This document shows positions 10,448 through 20,025 of a stretch of DNA of 64,000 nucleotides, one piece after another. The translations under genes were made by a program, and so were the position numbers. The notes below the pieces were generated by a model that had not been told where the DNA came from, ran no database searches, and saw only the letters and a program-made list of their open reading frames with translations. Positions within the stretch are counted from its first letter, which is position 1. The number at the start of each line of letters is the position of its first letter. The stretch covers positions 16,740,001 through 16,804,000 of the forward strand of contig NC_045130.1 of the NCBI RefSeq assembly GCF_007655135.1, given 5' to 3'. The stretch comes from Punica granatum. Its lineage: Eukaryota; Streptophyta; Magnoliopsida; Myrtales; Lythraceae.

Positions 10448-11165
10448 GGACACGAAATCTGAAAAGCAGTATATGCGGACACGAAGTCTGAAAAGCAGTA
10501 TATGAGGACACGAAATCCGAAAAGCAGTAAATGAGGACACGAAGTCCGAAAAGCAGTAAATGAGGACACAAAGTCCGGAATGCAGTGGACACGGACACGA
10601 AGTCCGGATTGCAATGAATGTGGATACGAAGTCCAAAATGCAATAGATGCGGACGCGAAGTCCAAAATGCAGTGAATGCGGACACGAAGTCCGGAAAGCA
10701 GTAAATGAGGACACGAAGTCCGGAATGCAGTAGACACGGACACGAAGTCCGGAATGCAATGAATGTGGACACAAAGCCAAAATGCAGTAAGAGGCGGACG
10801 CGAAGTCCTGGACGCGAAGTCCGAAAAGCATTAAAGATGGACACGAAGTCCTGGACGCGAAGTCCGAAAAGCGATAAAGATGGACACGAAGTCCTGGACG
10901 CGAAGTCCGAAAAGCAGTAAAGGTGGACACGAAGTCCTGAACGCGAAGTTCGAAAAGCAGTAAATGTGGACACGAAGTCCTGGACGCGAAGTCCGAAAAG
11001 TGATAAAGATGGACACGAAGTCCGAAAAGCGTTAAAGATGGACACGAAGTCCTGGACGCGAAGTCCGAAAAAGCAGTAAATGTGGACACGAAGTCTAGAA
11101 TGCAGTAGATGCGGACACGAAGTACGGAAAACAGTAAATAAGGACACGAAGTCTAAAGAACGGTG
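10448..11165. repeat. 29-bp tandem repeat array with 43-bp variants
   Basis: The unit starts GGACACGAAGTCCGAAAAGC and is 29 bp long; about two dozen units occur. At about 10800-11070 several units carry an extra 14 bases (TGGACGCGAAGTCC), giving a 43-bp unit that is itself repeated. The array lies between integrase and the 3' LTR, where Ogre-type elements are known to carry tandem repeats. All three minus-strand frames stay open over most of it because the unit lacks stops, but I do not read it as coding. Confidence 0.93.
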
Positions 11166-12292
11166 AATGCGAGAGTAAGAATCACTGTTATGAGGTAGCG
11201 TAGGGCTATCTGTTCGGTGTTAAGCCGGTATTGTGCTGAAATAATGCAGTGATAACTACGCCCTGTTGCTGATCGTGCGCCCATGGGTTTGTCTGGCGGA
11301 GTTGACGTGTGCTCCTTTTTGGGTCCTTCACCCGAATAGGGACTGCGGCTTGTCGAACGAGACAGACATACGCCCGCTCGGGGGACACCTCCTGGGATCT
11401 GTACACTCAAACCTGTATGCAGGAAAACGATAACCAACGATCGTTGTCAGTCGGGCAAAACTTGCTGAAATTGCGATATGTAAAGAAATCTATGTAATGA
11501 TATTCCGGGAATTTAGATTCAGTGGCCGTTTGAGGGGTGACCGCGTCCCCGAGTATGACACGTATTTGACTTGAAGGAATGGCCTTTGCAAGACGGGCAT
11601 GACCCGCAGAGTTTTTGCATGAAGGTAAAAGGAAGGATATTTAGGAATCCTCTAAATCAAGGATACGACGATTCGAACTCATTTCGAGGCATGTCTTGAA
11701 CCCGTAGAGTCGAAGAGAGTTTGCTTGCGCTGAAAACCGCTAAACCACTACTTGTCATAGCTCCACACGAGGTGTCGCAGCTCTTTCGTGGTTGAATCGA
11801 CAATTTCCCCTAATTTTTGCCCAGGCCGCAAAACGCGCAATGACCTGACGGGGTATTTTATTTTGACTTTTCTCTCATAAATGCTCTCCTTTTGCTACGA
11901 CTGCCCAAAATAGGGTCCGATCGCACCTCTCGGTTCCTTTAACTTTTGCCTAGACCGCCCTTTATGGGTTTTCAGCCTAGCAAGGATATAACTCATGCTC
12001 TCCTTTTGCCACGGCTCCCCTTTGCGGGATTTTAAGTCGTGCCCCTCGTTCCCTAATTTTTGCCTAGGTCGCCTTGGGGAGGTTTTCAACCTAGCGGGAA
12101 AATTATTCTTTTTCTCTCATAAATGTTCTTATATGGAAGGATTGGATGGAGATGGCATAAATGCTGATAACAGAAGATGCGCTGAAGTAAAACGGGCGCG
12201 AAGCCTGAAGAATACGGAAGAAGGCAAGTGTTGGAAGTGTGAGTTGTAGCTGCGGGGACATGCAACGGCTGTAGAACGACGAAGCACCCAAT
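11166..12292 (-). other. Ogre-like element 3' non-coding region
   Basis: There is no convincing coding sequence. At 11805-12110 about two and a half degenerate copies of a unit near 120 bp are visible, each with a form of CCCTAATTTTTGCCTAGGYCGCC and a TCTCATAAATG or ACTCATGCTCTCC phrase. The rest shows nothing recognisable. Confidence 0.6.
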
Positions 12293-13831
12293 TTAGGGAT
12301 AGTACTTCTTGAGGGCATCGGCGTTGACTGGGAGCACATTTTCGGTCCCGTCCATGTCGCTTAAAATGATTGCCCCTCCGGAGAAGACTTCCTTGACGAC
12401 AAAAGGCCCGCCGTACTTGTATGCGAACTTGCCCCGAGAATCAGGTGTAATATGTAAGACTTTCCGCAGGACGAGGTCACTGGGTTTGAACTCGCGGTGG
12501 CGGACTCTCGCATTGAACGCTCGGGCCATTCTCTGTTGGTAGCATTGACCGTGACAGAGTGCCATTAGCCGCTTCTCGTCAATGAGATTGAGCTGTTCAC
12601 AACGTTGCTTCGCCCATTCTTCTTCTTCAAGTTCGGTCTCGGCGAGGACCCTCATGGAAGGAATCTCCACTTCGATCGGAAGGACGGCCTCCATGCCGTA
12701 GACCAAAGAATACGGGGTTGCCCCGGTTGAAGAGCGGATAGATGTTCGGTATGCCAAGAACGCAAAAGGAAGCATCTCGTGCCAATCTTTGTAAGTCACC
12801 GTCATTTTCTCGATGATCTTCTTGATATTTTTGTTTGCAGCCTCCACTGCACCGTTCATTTGGAGACGGTATGGAGTGGAGTTACGGTGATGCACTTTGA
12901 ACCGCTCACAAAGCTCGTCAATGACCCTGTTGTTCAGGTTCTTGGCATTGTCGGTGATGATCGTCTCGAGAACTCCGTATCGGGCGATGATGTCACGCTT
13001 GAGAAAACGTGCCACGGCATTTGCTGTGACTGAAGCAAGCGTTACGGCCTCGATCCACTTGGTAAAATAGTCTATCGCCACCAAAATGAATTGGTGTCCG
13101 TTGGATGCTTTGGGGTTGATAGGACCGATCACGTCGATACCCCACATTGAAAATGGCCATGGGGCTGCCATCAGGTGCAACTCGTTAGGCGGCGCTTTGA
13201 TCTGGTCGGCATACACTTGGCACAAGTGGCAATGCTTGACGTGCTTGACGCAATCGGCTTCCATGGTGGACCAAAAGTAACCTAAACTCATGAGTTTCTT
13301 GGCAAGCATAAGCCCGCTCATGTGGGGTCCGCAGCACCCTTCGTGTATCTCTCCCATGAGACGTTGTGCCTCGACTTCATCAACACACCGGAGTAGTGTG
13401 GCGTCGAAAGAACGGCGATAGAGAGTTTCTCCACTCAGGAAATAATGTGCTGCGAGTCGCCGAAGCGTTTTTCGATCACGACGGTTAGCGAATGTAGGGT
13501 ATTGACCGGTTTGCAAGAAATGTTTAATGTCTTCGTACCATGGCTGCTCATCGGTCGCCTCGATTGCGTCGCAGTGAGCAGGGCCTTTGGCGATCTCGAT
13601 CTCGAGTGGTTTAATGAGGTTTTCTTTCGTGATGCTCACCATGGATGCGAGCGTCGCGAGTGCATCTGCAAATTGGTTCTTGATGCGCGGCGTGTATGTG
13701 AATGAGACTTTCTCGAAGTTCTCCGCTAACTCCTCAAGATACTCGTGATATGGCACTAGTTTCTCGTCCTTCGTCTTCCATTGCCCCAGAGTCTGGAAGA
13801 TTGTAAGCATAGAATCTCCGAATACTTCCAA
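12293..13831 (-). CDS. Ogre-like integrase with C-terminal part of the second RNase H
   Basis: The 512-codon frame opens with the end of the second RNase H (VFGDSML, then NQFADALATLAS). It then has the integrase zinc finger with His163, His170, Cys201 and Cys204, and the catalytic core with Asp233 (MWGIDVIGP), Asp294 (ITDNAKN) and Glu330 (NGAVEAANK), a D-E spacing of 35. A C-terminal DNA-binding part follows (DLVLRKV, KYGGPFVVKEV). It catalyses insertion of the element's DNA. Catalytic residues are all present. The frame is the end of the pol polyprotein and is cut off from the upstream part by a frameshift near 13830, so it has no start of its own. Confidence 0.93.
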   Translation of the reverse strand: MEVFGDSMLTIFQTLGQWKTKDEKLVPYHEYLEELAENFEKVSFTYTPRIKNQFADALATLASMVSITKENLIKPLEIEIAKGPAHCDAIEATDEQPWYEDIKHFLQTGQYPTFANRRDRKTLRRLAAHYFLSGETLYRRSFDATLLRCVDEVEAQRLMGEIHEGCCGPHMSGLMLAKKLMSLGYFWSTMEADCVKHVKHCHLCQVYADQIKAPPNELHLMAAPWPFSMWGIDVIGPINPKASNGHQFILVAIDYFTKWIEAVTLASVTANAVARFLKRDIIARYGVLETIITDNAKNLNNRVIDELCERFKVHHRNSTPYRLQMNGAVEAANKNIKKIIEKMTVTYKDWHEMLPFAFLAYRTSIRSSTGATPYSLVYGMEAVLPIEVEIPSMRVLAETELEEEEWAKQRCEQLNLIDEKRLMALCHGQCYQQRMARAFNARVRHREFKPSDLVLRKVLHITPDSRGKFAYKYGGPFVVKEVFSGGAIILSDMDGTENVLPVNADALKKYYP

Positions 13832-14324
13832 TTCTTTTCACCTTGAAGTCGATCGCCGCTTGCAGGCCAAGGATGCATGCCTCGTATTCGGCCACGTTGT
13901 TGGTGCAAGGAAAATCGACTTTTGCTGCAATCGGATAATAACGTCCGTCAGGGGATATCAACACTGCGCCGATACCAGAACCGGTGGAATTCACTGCGCC
14001 GTCGAAATACATCTTCCATGCGAATTTGTTCTCCTCACTATCCACTTGGAGAATCCCTTCGTCCGGAAAATTAAAGTTGATTGGCGTATCGTCTTCGATT
14101 GGGAACTCCGCTAAGTGATCTGCAATTGCCTGCCCCTTAACCGATGTACGGGGCACATATTCAATGTCGTATTCTGTCAGCTGACATCGCCACTTTGAAA
14201 TGTTCTTCATGGAAGATGGACTATCGAGCAAGTACTTCAGGGGATCCGCCTTTGACAATAGCGGATAGTGTGGTAGAGCGTGTATTGTCGAAGTCTCTGC
14301 ATGACCCACACTAGCACGCAACAT
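13734..14324 (-). pseudogene. Ogre-like RNase H region, frameshifted on both sides
   Basis: From about 14262 downwards this frame continues the RT frame's first RNase H (LLSKADPLKYLLDSP, YVPRTSVKGQAIADHLAEF). It enters a second RNase H domain with YFDGAVN, then NNVAEYEACILGL, which carry the first Asp and the Glu. The RT frame (ending 14237) shifts by one base near 14262, and this frame shifts again near 13830 into the integrase frame. A second RNase H between RT and integrase is a hallmark of the Tat clade. Two shifts inside one enzyme region imply loss of function. Confidence 0.88.
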
Positions 14325-15734
14325 ATCTTCTCAATCTCCGGGTAGTTAGACTCCCCTTCGGTAAACTTCTTGCTCAAATAATAAATGGCGTGTTCTGTAC
14401 GCGCGGACTCGTCTTCCTGCCCTAACATGCATCTTAGGGATTGCCGGCGCACTGTCAAGTAAAGGATCAGCGGACGATCTGGTGTCGGCGGAACTAGCAC
14501 TGGTGGCTGAGCCAAATATGCCTTGATAGTATCGAAGGCCTTCTGACATTCCTCATCCCACTCAATTGCCGCATTTTTACGAAGCAGACGAAAGAGTGGT
14601 TGACATTTGTCTGTCAAGTTTGCGATAAATCTTGCAATGTAATTCAGCCGTCCCAAGAAATCTCGTACTTCGCGGGCCGTCGATGGCGGACGTAGCTCCC
14701 TGATTGCCTTTACCTTGTCCGGGTCAACCTCAATGCCTCGCTCACTGACCACAAATCCTAACAGTTTCCCTGACTTTGCGCCGAATGTGCACTTCGTCGG
14801 GTTGAGTCTGAGCTTGTACCTCTTGAGGCGGTCAAAAAGGCGTTTTAAATTAACCAGGTGGTCCTCTCCTTCTTTGGATTTGGCAATCATGTCGTCAACG
14901 TAGACCTCGATCTCTTTGTGCATCATGTCGTGGAATAGCGTGACCATCGCCCTCTGATATGTTGCCCCGGCGTTTTTGAGGCCGAAGGGCATGACTCGGT
15001 AACAGAAAGTGCCCCACATTGTGATGAACGTCGTCTTGATTTTGTCCTCTTCGGCCATCCAAATCTGGTTATATCCGGAGAAGCCATCCATGAAGGAGAA
15101 CAACGTGTGGCGTGCTGTGTTGTCGACTAAAACGTCAATGTGAGGTAGGGGGAAGTTATCTTTGGGACTGGCTTTGTTGAGGTCTCTGTAGTCGACGCAG
15201 ACTCTAACTCTTCCATCCTTCTTCTCTACGGGCACGATATTCGCTACCCATTCAGAATAATTGCAAACCTCCAGGAATCCTGCATTGATCTGTTTAATAA
15301 TCTCCTCTTTGATGCGGAGGAGAAGGCCGGCACGTTGCCGCCGTAAGTGTTGTCTCTTGGGTGGAAACCTCTCTGTATCAAGCGGTAGGAAGTGCTTGAC
15401 AATCGATGGATCTAAGCCCGGCATGTCAGCGTAGGACCAAGCGAAGACCTCTTGGTAGTCTTTTAGAAATTCGATCATCCTGGCTCGTTGTATAGGGTCG
15501 AGACTTGTCCCGATCTTTAGGATGCGAGGTTCTTCTTCGGTACCCACATTGATCTCCTCTGTCGGCTCCACGGAAGTGAGTTGGCGCTTCTCAAGGCGGC
15601 GCAAACTCTCTTCTATCTCGGGCACTCGACCATCCTCGTCGAGTCCTTCCCCGAAGTATGTGGGTCGGGACTCTTCAAGGGGTTCCTCGGATGAATTCGA
15701 ATCAACGCGTCGAAGACTCAGATTCGAGTGGAGC
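14237..15734 (-). CDS. Ogre-like reverse transcriptase and first RNase H (downstream exon)
   Basis: The frame is open from the predicted splice acceptor at 15735/15734. An ATG-like start at 15625 is probably not used. The RT has VCVDYRDLNKASPKDNFPLP, FSFMDGFSGYNQI and the catalytic EVYVDDMIAKS, followed by the connection and first RNase H (LILYLTV, YYLSKKFTEGESNY). It copies the RNA into DNA. It would be joined to the protease frame by removal of a 206-base intron and read on into RNase H and integrase. The frame is lost near 14262 by a one-base shift. Confidence 0.92.
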
Positions 15735-15940
15735 CTGGCGATTTAAATGAATTGTCTTAGAAAATTTGAAGTGCTGCGAATAAGTGAGAGAGAAAGAAAG
15801 AAGATAAGAGAATTCTGAAAAATGAATGTAGGGATTTTATTAATGATGAGGGCGGAATGCCATAACAAGAATCCCTCTTCCGTCGTGTGGCTTATGGCTA
15901 TGCCGACACGCGGGGAATATCAAAACATAGATGGCCTTAC
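15735..15940 (-). other. predicted intron between protease and RT
   Basis: On the minus strand the donor reads GATGT|GTAAGG at 15941/15940. The acceptor ATCGCCAG|GCTCC at 15735 restores the protease frame into the RT frame exactly. A pyrimidine-rich tract (about 15784-15815, minus strand TTCTTTCTTTCTCTC) is followed by a nearer acceptor TTCGCAG at about 15774, but using that one would run into stops. Without splicing, the protease frame ends at a TAA two bases inside the intron. Introns at this position are known in Ogre elements. Confidence 0.7.
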
Positions 15941-17166
15941 ACATCGGCGATTACTGCCGAGTAACGCGGGACTGAGGTCCAGTTGTTGAGTTCCTCATTT
16001 TCCTGCGCGAGGCGGATGTAAGCCCCTGGAGTTGTCTCCTCGGTGATGGCGCATATGTTTGGCAAGTCAACAGGCTCGCTGTCTGAATCCGAGGAGAGAC
16101 CGTCAAGTGTACCTCCGACGATGTGTGAAGGCCCGGGAAAAAAGTAGGAGAGCGGCTGAACCGGGATGCCCCTGTTGATCTTCCCATAGCGTGCAGCGGG
16201 ACGGTGAAGGTGCTTGCCCCTGCGGGCCTCAATAATCTCGTGACAGGAAGGGCGAAAACCGAGTCCCCTCCTGTTCTTGTACTCTTCGACCTCGATGGGG
16301 CGGTTGATCCCCTGCCCATGTGCTCCGAGTCCGGTGCCGGGAATGTAATTGTAGCGCAGCAAAACCTTCCCCACCATGCGGTCAGCGCGGGTTGGACCGA
16401 TCTCTCCGTAGACTCGAATGACGGAGATTGTTTCAAATGAATGGAAGGGGAGGTTTTGATCGTCCCCGATACTGATGTAGGGAACAGCTGTCTCCTTGTA
16501 AATGGCGTAATCCTCCTCACCCTTGACCGTGATAAGTCGATCTTCTGCGATGAATTTAATCCTTTGGTGTAGGGACGAAGGAACAGCGCCAGCCGCATGG
16601 ATCCACGGTCTCCCGAGCAACAAGCTGAAAGCATTCGGGATGTCTAGGACTTGGAACGTAACAGCGAATGAGCAGGGACCCACCTCGATCACCAGGTCGA
16701 TCTCTCCATTTACTTCCCTCAAAGAGCCGTCAAAGGCTCGAACCGCAGTCTTGCTCGGACGGATACAGTTAAAGTCTACGTTCATCTGCTTCAACGTGGA
16801 AACCGGGCAAACATTGAGTGCCGAGCCATTGTCGATCATGACCCGACCGATAATAAAGTTATTACACTTGCAGACAATGTGTAGTGCCCGCGAGTGTGCC
16901 CACCATTCTGAGGGAAGTTCATCATCTGAGAATGAAATGTTGTTGGAGAAGATCGAACTGATAGTCTCCTCAATCCGCTCCGGAGCCGTCTCTTTGGGGA
17001 TCTGCGCTGCTGTTAGGACCCTCAGAAGCGCTTCACGATGTGGCTCTGAACCCAAGAGGAGGGCGAGTAGTGAAATGTGGGCTGGAGATTTGCCCATTTG
17101 TTCAACGACCTTGTACTCGCTTGCCTTGATAATCTTCATGAAGGCCTCAGCTTCTTCTTCAGTCAC
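15937..17166 (-). CDS. Ogre-like aspartic protease with G-patch (upstream exon)
   Basis: The 409-codon frame has the protease active site as IDNGSALNV near residues 111-119 (D-N-G in place of the usual D-S/T-G, as often seen in this clade) and the second conserved block LLLGRPWIH near 182-190. A glycine-rich G-patch segment (YIPGTGLGAHGQGI) lies near 274-287. The protease cuts the polyprotein; the G-patch suggests RNA binding. The frame starts at a GTG overlapping the gag stop by four bases and stays open upstream, in the -1 phase relative to gag, so either a ribosomal shift or a one-base mutation joins them. Exon use should stop at 15941. Confidence 0.88.
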   Translation of the reverse strand: MTEEEAEAFMKIIKASEYKVVEQMGKSPAHISLLALLLGSEPHREALLRVLTAAQIPKETAPERIEETISSIFSNNISFSDDELPSEWWAHSRALHIVCKCNNFIIGRVMIDNGSALNVCPVSTLKQMNVDFNCIRPSKTAVRAFDGSLREVNGEIDLVIEVGPCSFAVTFQVLDIPNAFSLLLGRPWIHAAGAVPSSLHQRIKFIAEDRLITVKGEEDYAIYKETAVPYISIGDDQNLPFHSFETISVIRVYGEIGPTRADRMVGKVLLRYNYIPGTGLGAHGQGINRPIEVEEYKNRRGLGFRPSCHEIIEARRGKHLHRPAARYGKINRGIPVQPLSYFFPGPSHIVGGTLDGLSSDSDSEPVDLPNICAITEETTPGAYIRLAQENEELNNWTSVPRYSAVIADV

Positions 17167-19607
17167 CTTCTTCTGGGGAATGGATGAGGCTTCCGGGGCG
17201 ACTCGGGCATTGCCAGGGCTTTCCCTTTGTTTGCGACCTTCGGATTTTCATAGACTCGACCCGAGCGTGTCACGCCCATGACGCTAAATTGACTCTCGAG
17301 GTTCCCAACACTTCCTTCGTAGGTCCACGGAACCTTGCTGTCTTGATATGGCTCACGTGCGGGGACTTCTATCAAGAATGGGGCGGGCGTGGCATCAAAC
17401 CCTGCGTACCCTACATCAGCTTCTGTAGGAACATATTCGATCACAAACGGGGCCGGTGCCTCCTGTCCGGTCTCGTACTCCCCTATAGCGCAAACACCGA
17501 TAATGTTAATGCTGGGTCCCGAGCTCGACCCGTGATCGGGAAGAGGATTTGATTGCACGTTCGGGGGTTTGACGGCGTTGAACGTGAGTTGCTTGTCATC
17601 AATCAACTGTTGAATCCTCTCCCGTAGTTTCCAACAATTGTCAGTGGTGTGACCGGGTGCGCCCTGATGGTACTCGCAGCGCCGACTCTGATCTTGGATG
17701 GTTGGGTCAAAATCAGGGTTAGGTGCTATCGATCGGATCTTGTTACCCGCGAGGAGTTGCCGGTATATATAAGAGAGCGGAGCCGGCAGAGGTGTGAACT
17801 GTTTACGCTGCCGATTTTGCGTTGCGCCACCTTGCTGACCTTGTGGGGCTGGGGCCTGTTGTGTCGGCTGAGGAGTTCTCGAAGCCGGAGGCCTGTATTG
17901 CGGGGTCTGAGGAGGAGCATAAGCATAATTATGGGCGTATTGCTGCGGGACCGGCAATGGAAAGGAAGCCGGTGGGGCGGAATAGTAAGCTTGCTGCGCT
18001 GGGGGTTGTTGTTGATAATGTATCGAAGGCGGAGCATATGCTTGAGCGGCTGGTGGTGCGGGCGTGTAGCTTATAGAATATTGCTGGGGGGCCTGGCGCC
18101 CTGAGTTGACAGCATTGACGGACGGGTCTTTCCCTCTCCTGCTTCCCGCTGTCCCAGTGGCGGCCCTCTTCGAGGACTCTCCTTCCTTTTTCTCGACCGG
18201 ACCTTCTATCTTGCCGAGCTTGATGCCGATGTCGAGCTTCTTTCCGGTGTCGATAAGGTTAGAGAATGAAGACGTGTGGGCCAACAAGTGCAAGTAGTAG
18301 GCCCCTTTAAGAGTGGAGTGGAATAATTGGATCTGCTGTGCCTCACTGATCGGAGGGACGTGCTTCGCCGCTCTAGCTCGCCACTTCACTGCATAGGCCT
18401 CAAAGCCCTGGTCCTCGGTCATCTCCATCGTGCTGAGCTCCAGCAGAGTCGGGGGCGTCTCCGCACAGTACCTGTATTGGTCGATGAATTTGCTCGAGAG
18501 GTCTGCCCATGTGGGGATATCCGCAGCTTTCAGTGACATGTACCAATCCAGAGCCGCTCCTGCCAAACTATCCTGGAACGTATGGATGACAAACTCTTCA
18601 TAGTCCCAGTACTGCAACATTTTTCCCCGGTAGTGACGGAGATGGTGACGAGGGTCGGTCGTGCCGCAGTACCTCTGGAATTCAGGCACCTTAATCTTTG
18701 GAGGTAGCTGCATACCTGGGAAGAGACTCCAATCGCCGTCGCCGGCATCGAGGCGGGAGCCACCTGATTGTAGGGCTCGAATATTCTCTTCCAACTTCTT
18801 CAATCTTTGTTCCTGTTCAGTCTCCGTTTCTGGGAGAAAATTTGTGGGTGGAGCTCTAGGGGCCGCGTGATTCGGCGTGCCCGGTTCAGAGTAGGCTATA
18901 TTTATGGGAGGTGGAACTTGGTAAGAAAGGCCGATATGGGGTTGTGGAGCTTGGTACTGGGGAGGTTCAGCAGTGTGAGCAGGAGCCTGGGCAGTTGTAG
19001 GCAAGAAAATGATCGGCGGTGGGACAGCGGAAGTCGGAGCTGGGACCGACGCAGGGATCGAAACCGGGGCTGATGTGGAGATCGGTGGAGGTACGAGTGT
19101 AGGTGGTTCCAACATTGTCGCTGAAGCCGGTGGTGCTGGAAGATTGTTAACCGGATGGGCTGCCGGCACATTCACTATCGTTGGGGCAGACGTATCTCCA
19201 TTATCGGGGATCAAGGTCGGCTGGGCCCATGGGCTTGGATCGACCGCTGGCCCATACCCAGGAGGTGGGGTGAAGCTCGAAGAAGCACGATTTAGGCCTT
19301 TGAGTAGGGCCATGAGCTCGGCCATATTGGTGGCCATGGTGGCAGCCAGTTGATTGACCGTGCTCTCAAGTACTGCAATACGTGCACGATCATCAGCTGC
19401 GGAAGATGGCTGTCCTCCTAAATATGCCGGGTGTGGGCCCGAAGATACAGGTGGCGGAAGATGAGTCGGGGAAGCTCCCCGATGTGCTGGTGGCACGCCT
19501 ATAGGAGACACGTGTGGTGGTGGCGCATGCATAGTCGGCGCTTGAGAATGAATTGGGGTGATAGGCGTATATTCCTCAAAGACAGCTAATTGATTTTCTT
19601 CTGCCAT
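17163..19607 (-). CDS. Ogre-like Gag protein
   Basis: The 814-codon frame starts MAEENQLAVFEEY. Residues 1-255 are rich in Pro, Ala and Ser. Residues 262-280 look helical (EQEQRLKKLEENIRALQ). The retrotransposon Gag domain lies about 305-445 (FQRYCGTTDPRHHLRHY, AALDWYMSL, SSKFIDQYRY). A Pro/Gln/Tyr-rich linker follows, then a zinc-knuckle-like block CEYHQGAPGHTTDNC at 644-658. Gag packages the RNA and forms particles. The C-terminal end overlaps the protease frame by four bases. The frame itself is intact. Confidence 0.93.
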   Translation of the reverse strand: MAEENQLAVFEEYTPITPIHSQAPTMHAPPPHVSPIGVPPAHRGASPTHLPPPVSSGPHPAYLGGQPSSAADDRARIAVLESTVNQLAATMATNMAELMALLKGLNRASSSFTPPPGYGPAVDPSPWAQPTLIPDNGDTSAPTIVNVPAAHPVNNLPAPPASATMLEPPTLVPPPISTSAPVSIPASVPAPTSAVPPPIIFLPTTAQAPAHTAEPPQYQAPQPHIGLSYQVPPPINIAYSEPGTPNHAAPRAPPTNFLPETETEQEQRLKKLEENIRALQSGGSRLDAGDGDWSLFPGMQLPPKIKVPEFQRYCGTTDPRHHLRHYRGKMLQYWDYEEFVIHTFQDSLAGAALDWYMSLKAADIPTWADLSSKFIDQYRYCAETPPTLLELSTMEMTEDQGFEAYAVKWRARAAKHVPPISEAQQIQLFHSTLKGAYYLHLLAHTSSFSNLIDTGKKLDIGIKLGKIEGPVEKKEGESSKRAATGTAGSRRGKDPSVNAVNSGRQAPQQYSISYTPAPPAAQAYAPPSIHYQQQPPAQQAYYSAPPASFPLPVPQQYAHNYAYAPPQTPQYRPPASRTPQPTQQAPAPQGQQGGATQNRQRKQFTPLPAPLSYIYRQLLAGNKIRSIAPNPDFDPTIQDQSRRCEYHQGAPGHTTDNCWKLRERIQQLIDDKQLTFNAVKPPNVQSNPLPDHGSSSGPSINIIGVCAIGEYETGQEAPAPFVIEYVPTEADVGYAGFDATPAPFLIEVPAREPYQDSKVPWTYEGSVGNLESQFSVMGVTRSGRVYENPKVANKGKALAMPESPRKPHPFPRRR

Positions 19608-20025
19608 TCTTTGCTGGAAACGAGTAGGATATCGATGAGGTGCCGCCAGTTGTTAACACCTAAATTCCATAAGTGCATGAGTAAAGATTCTCTTTAAAAT
19701 GAATAAGGTATTGAATAAAAGAGGAGATGCATGAAATGCATGAAATTTGAAAACTAATGCCGCCATTTGTATTGACTCCGAACGATCCAAAAATACAATG
19801 CAAATTTTTAAAAGAAATAGTCCTAAATCGATCTTCTACCACGCCCGGGAACCAAGTAACCATCGCCGTGGAAAGCCCTAGTTCAAGGGTCTAGCGGGGG
19901 TGTCTATCCTAGGGTGTATATGGACCCCCGCGGGCCCTTTTCCTAGACCTCTCCAAAGCGGCGTTTACTCGTGTCAATTCCTGATCGCACCTCTGTAGCT
20001 CGGCACGGGTCTGGGCGAGCTCTCT
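19608..20025 (-). other. ORF1-gag interval with open ORF1 tail
   Basis: Immediately after the ORF1 stop at 20026-20028 the same frame stays open for 37 codons to a TAG at 19909-19911. It reads as a continuation of the coiled coil (RELAQTRAELQRCDQEL) and then a basic patch (ERSRKRARGG). The remainder (19608-19908) shows nothing recognisable and probably serves as the gag leader. Confidence 0.6.

Noticed and set aside
10366..11147. Open frames of over 220 codons across the tandem array
   Set aside because: The 29-bp unit lacks stops, so several frames are open together; the proteins are simple repeats without known features.
10448..11165. CRISPR array
   Set aside because: Units are directly adjacent with no unique spacers, no cas genes, and the setting is a plant retrotransposon.
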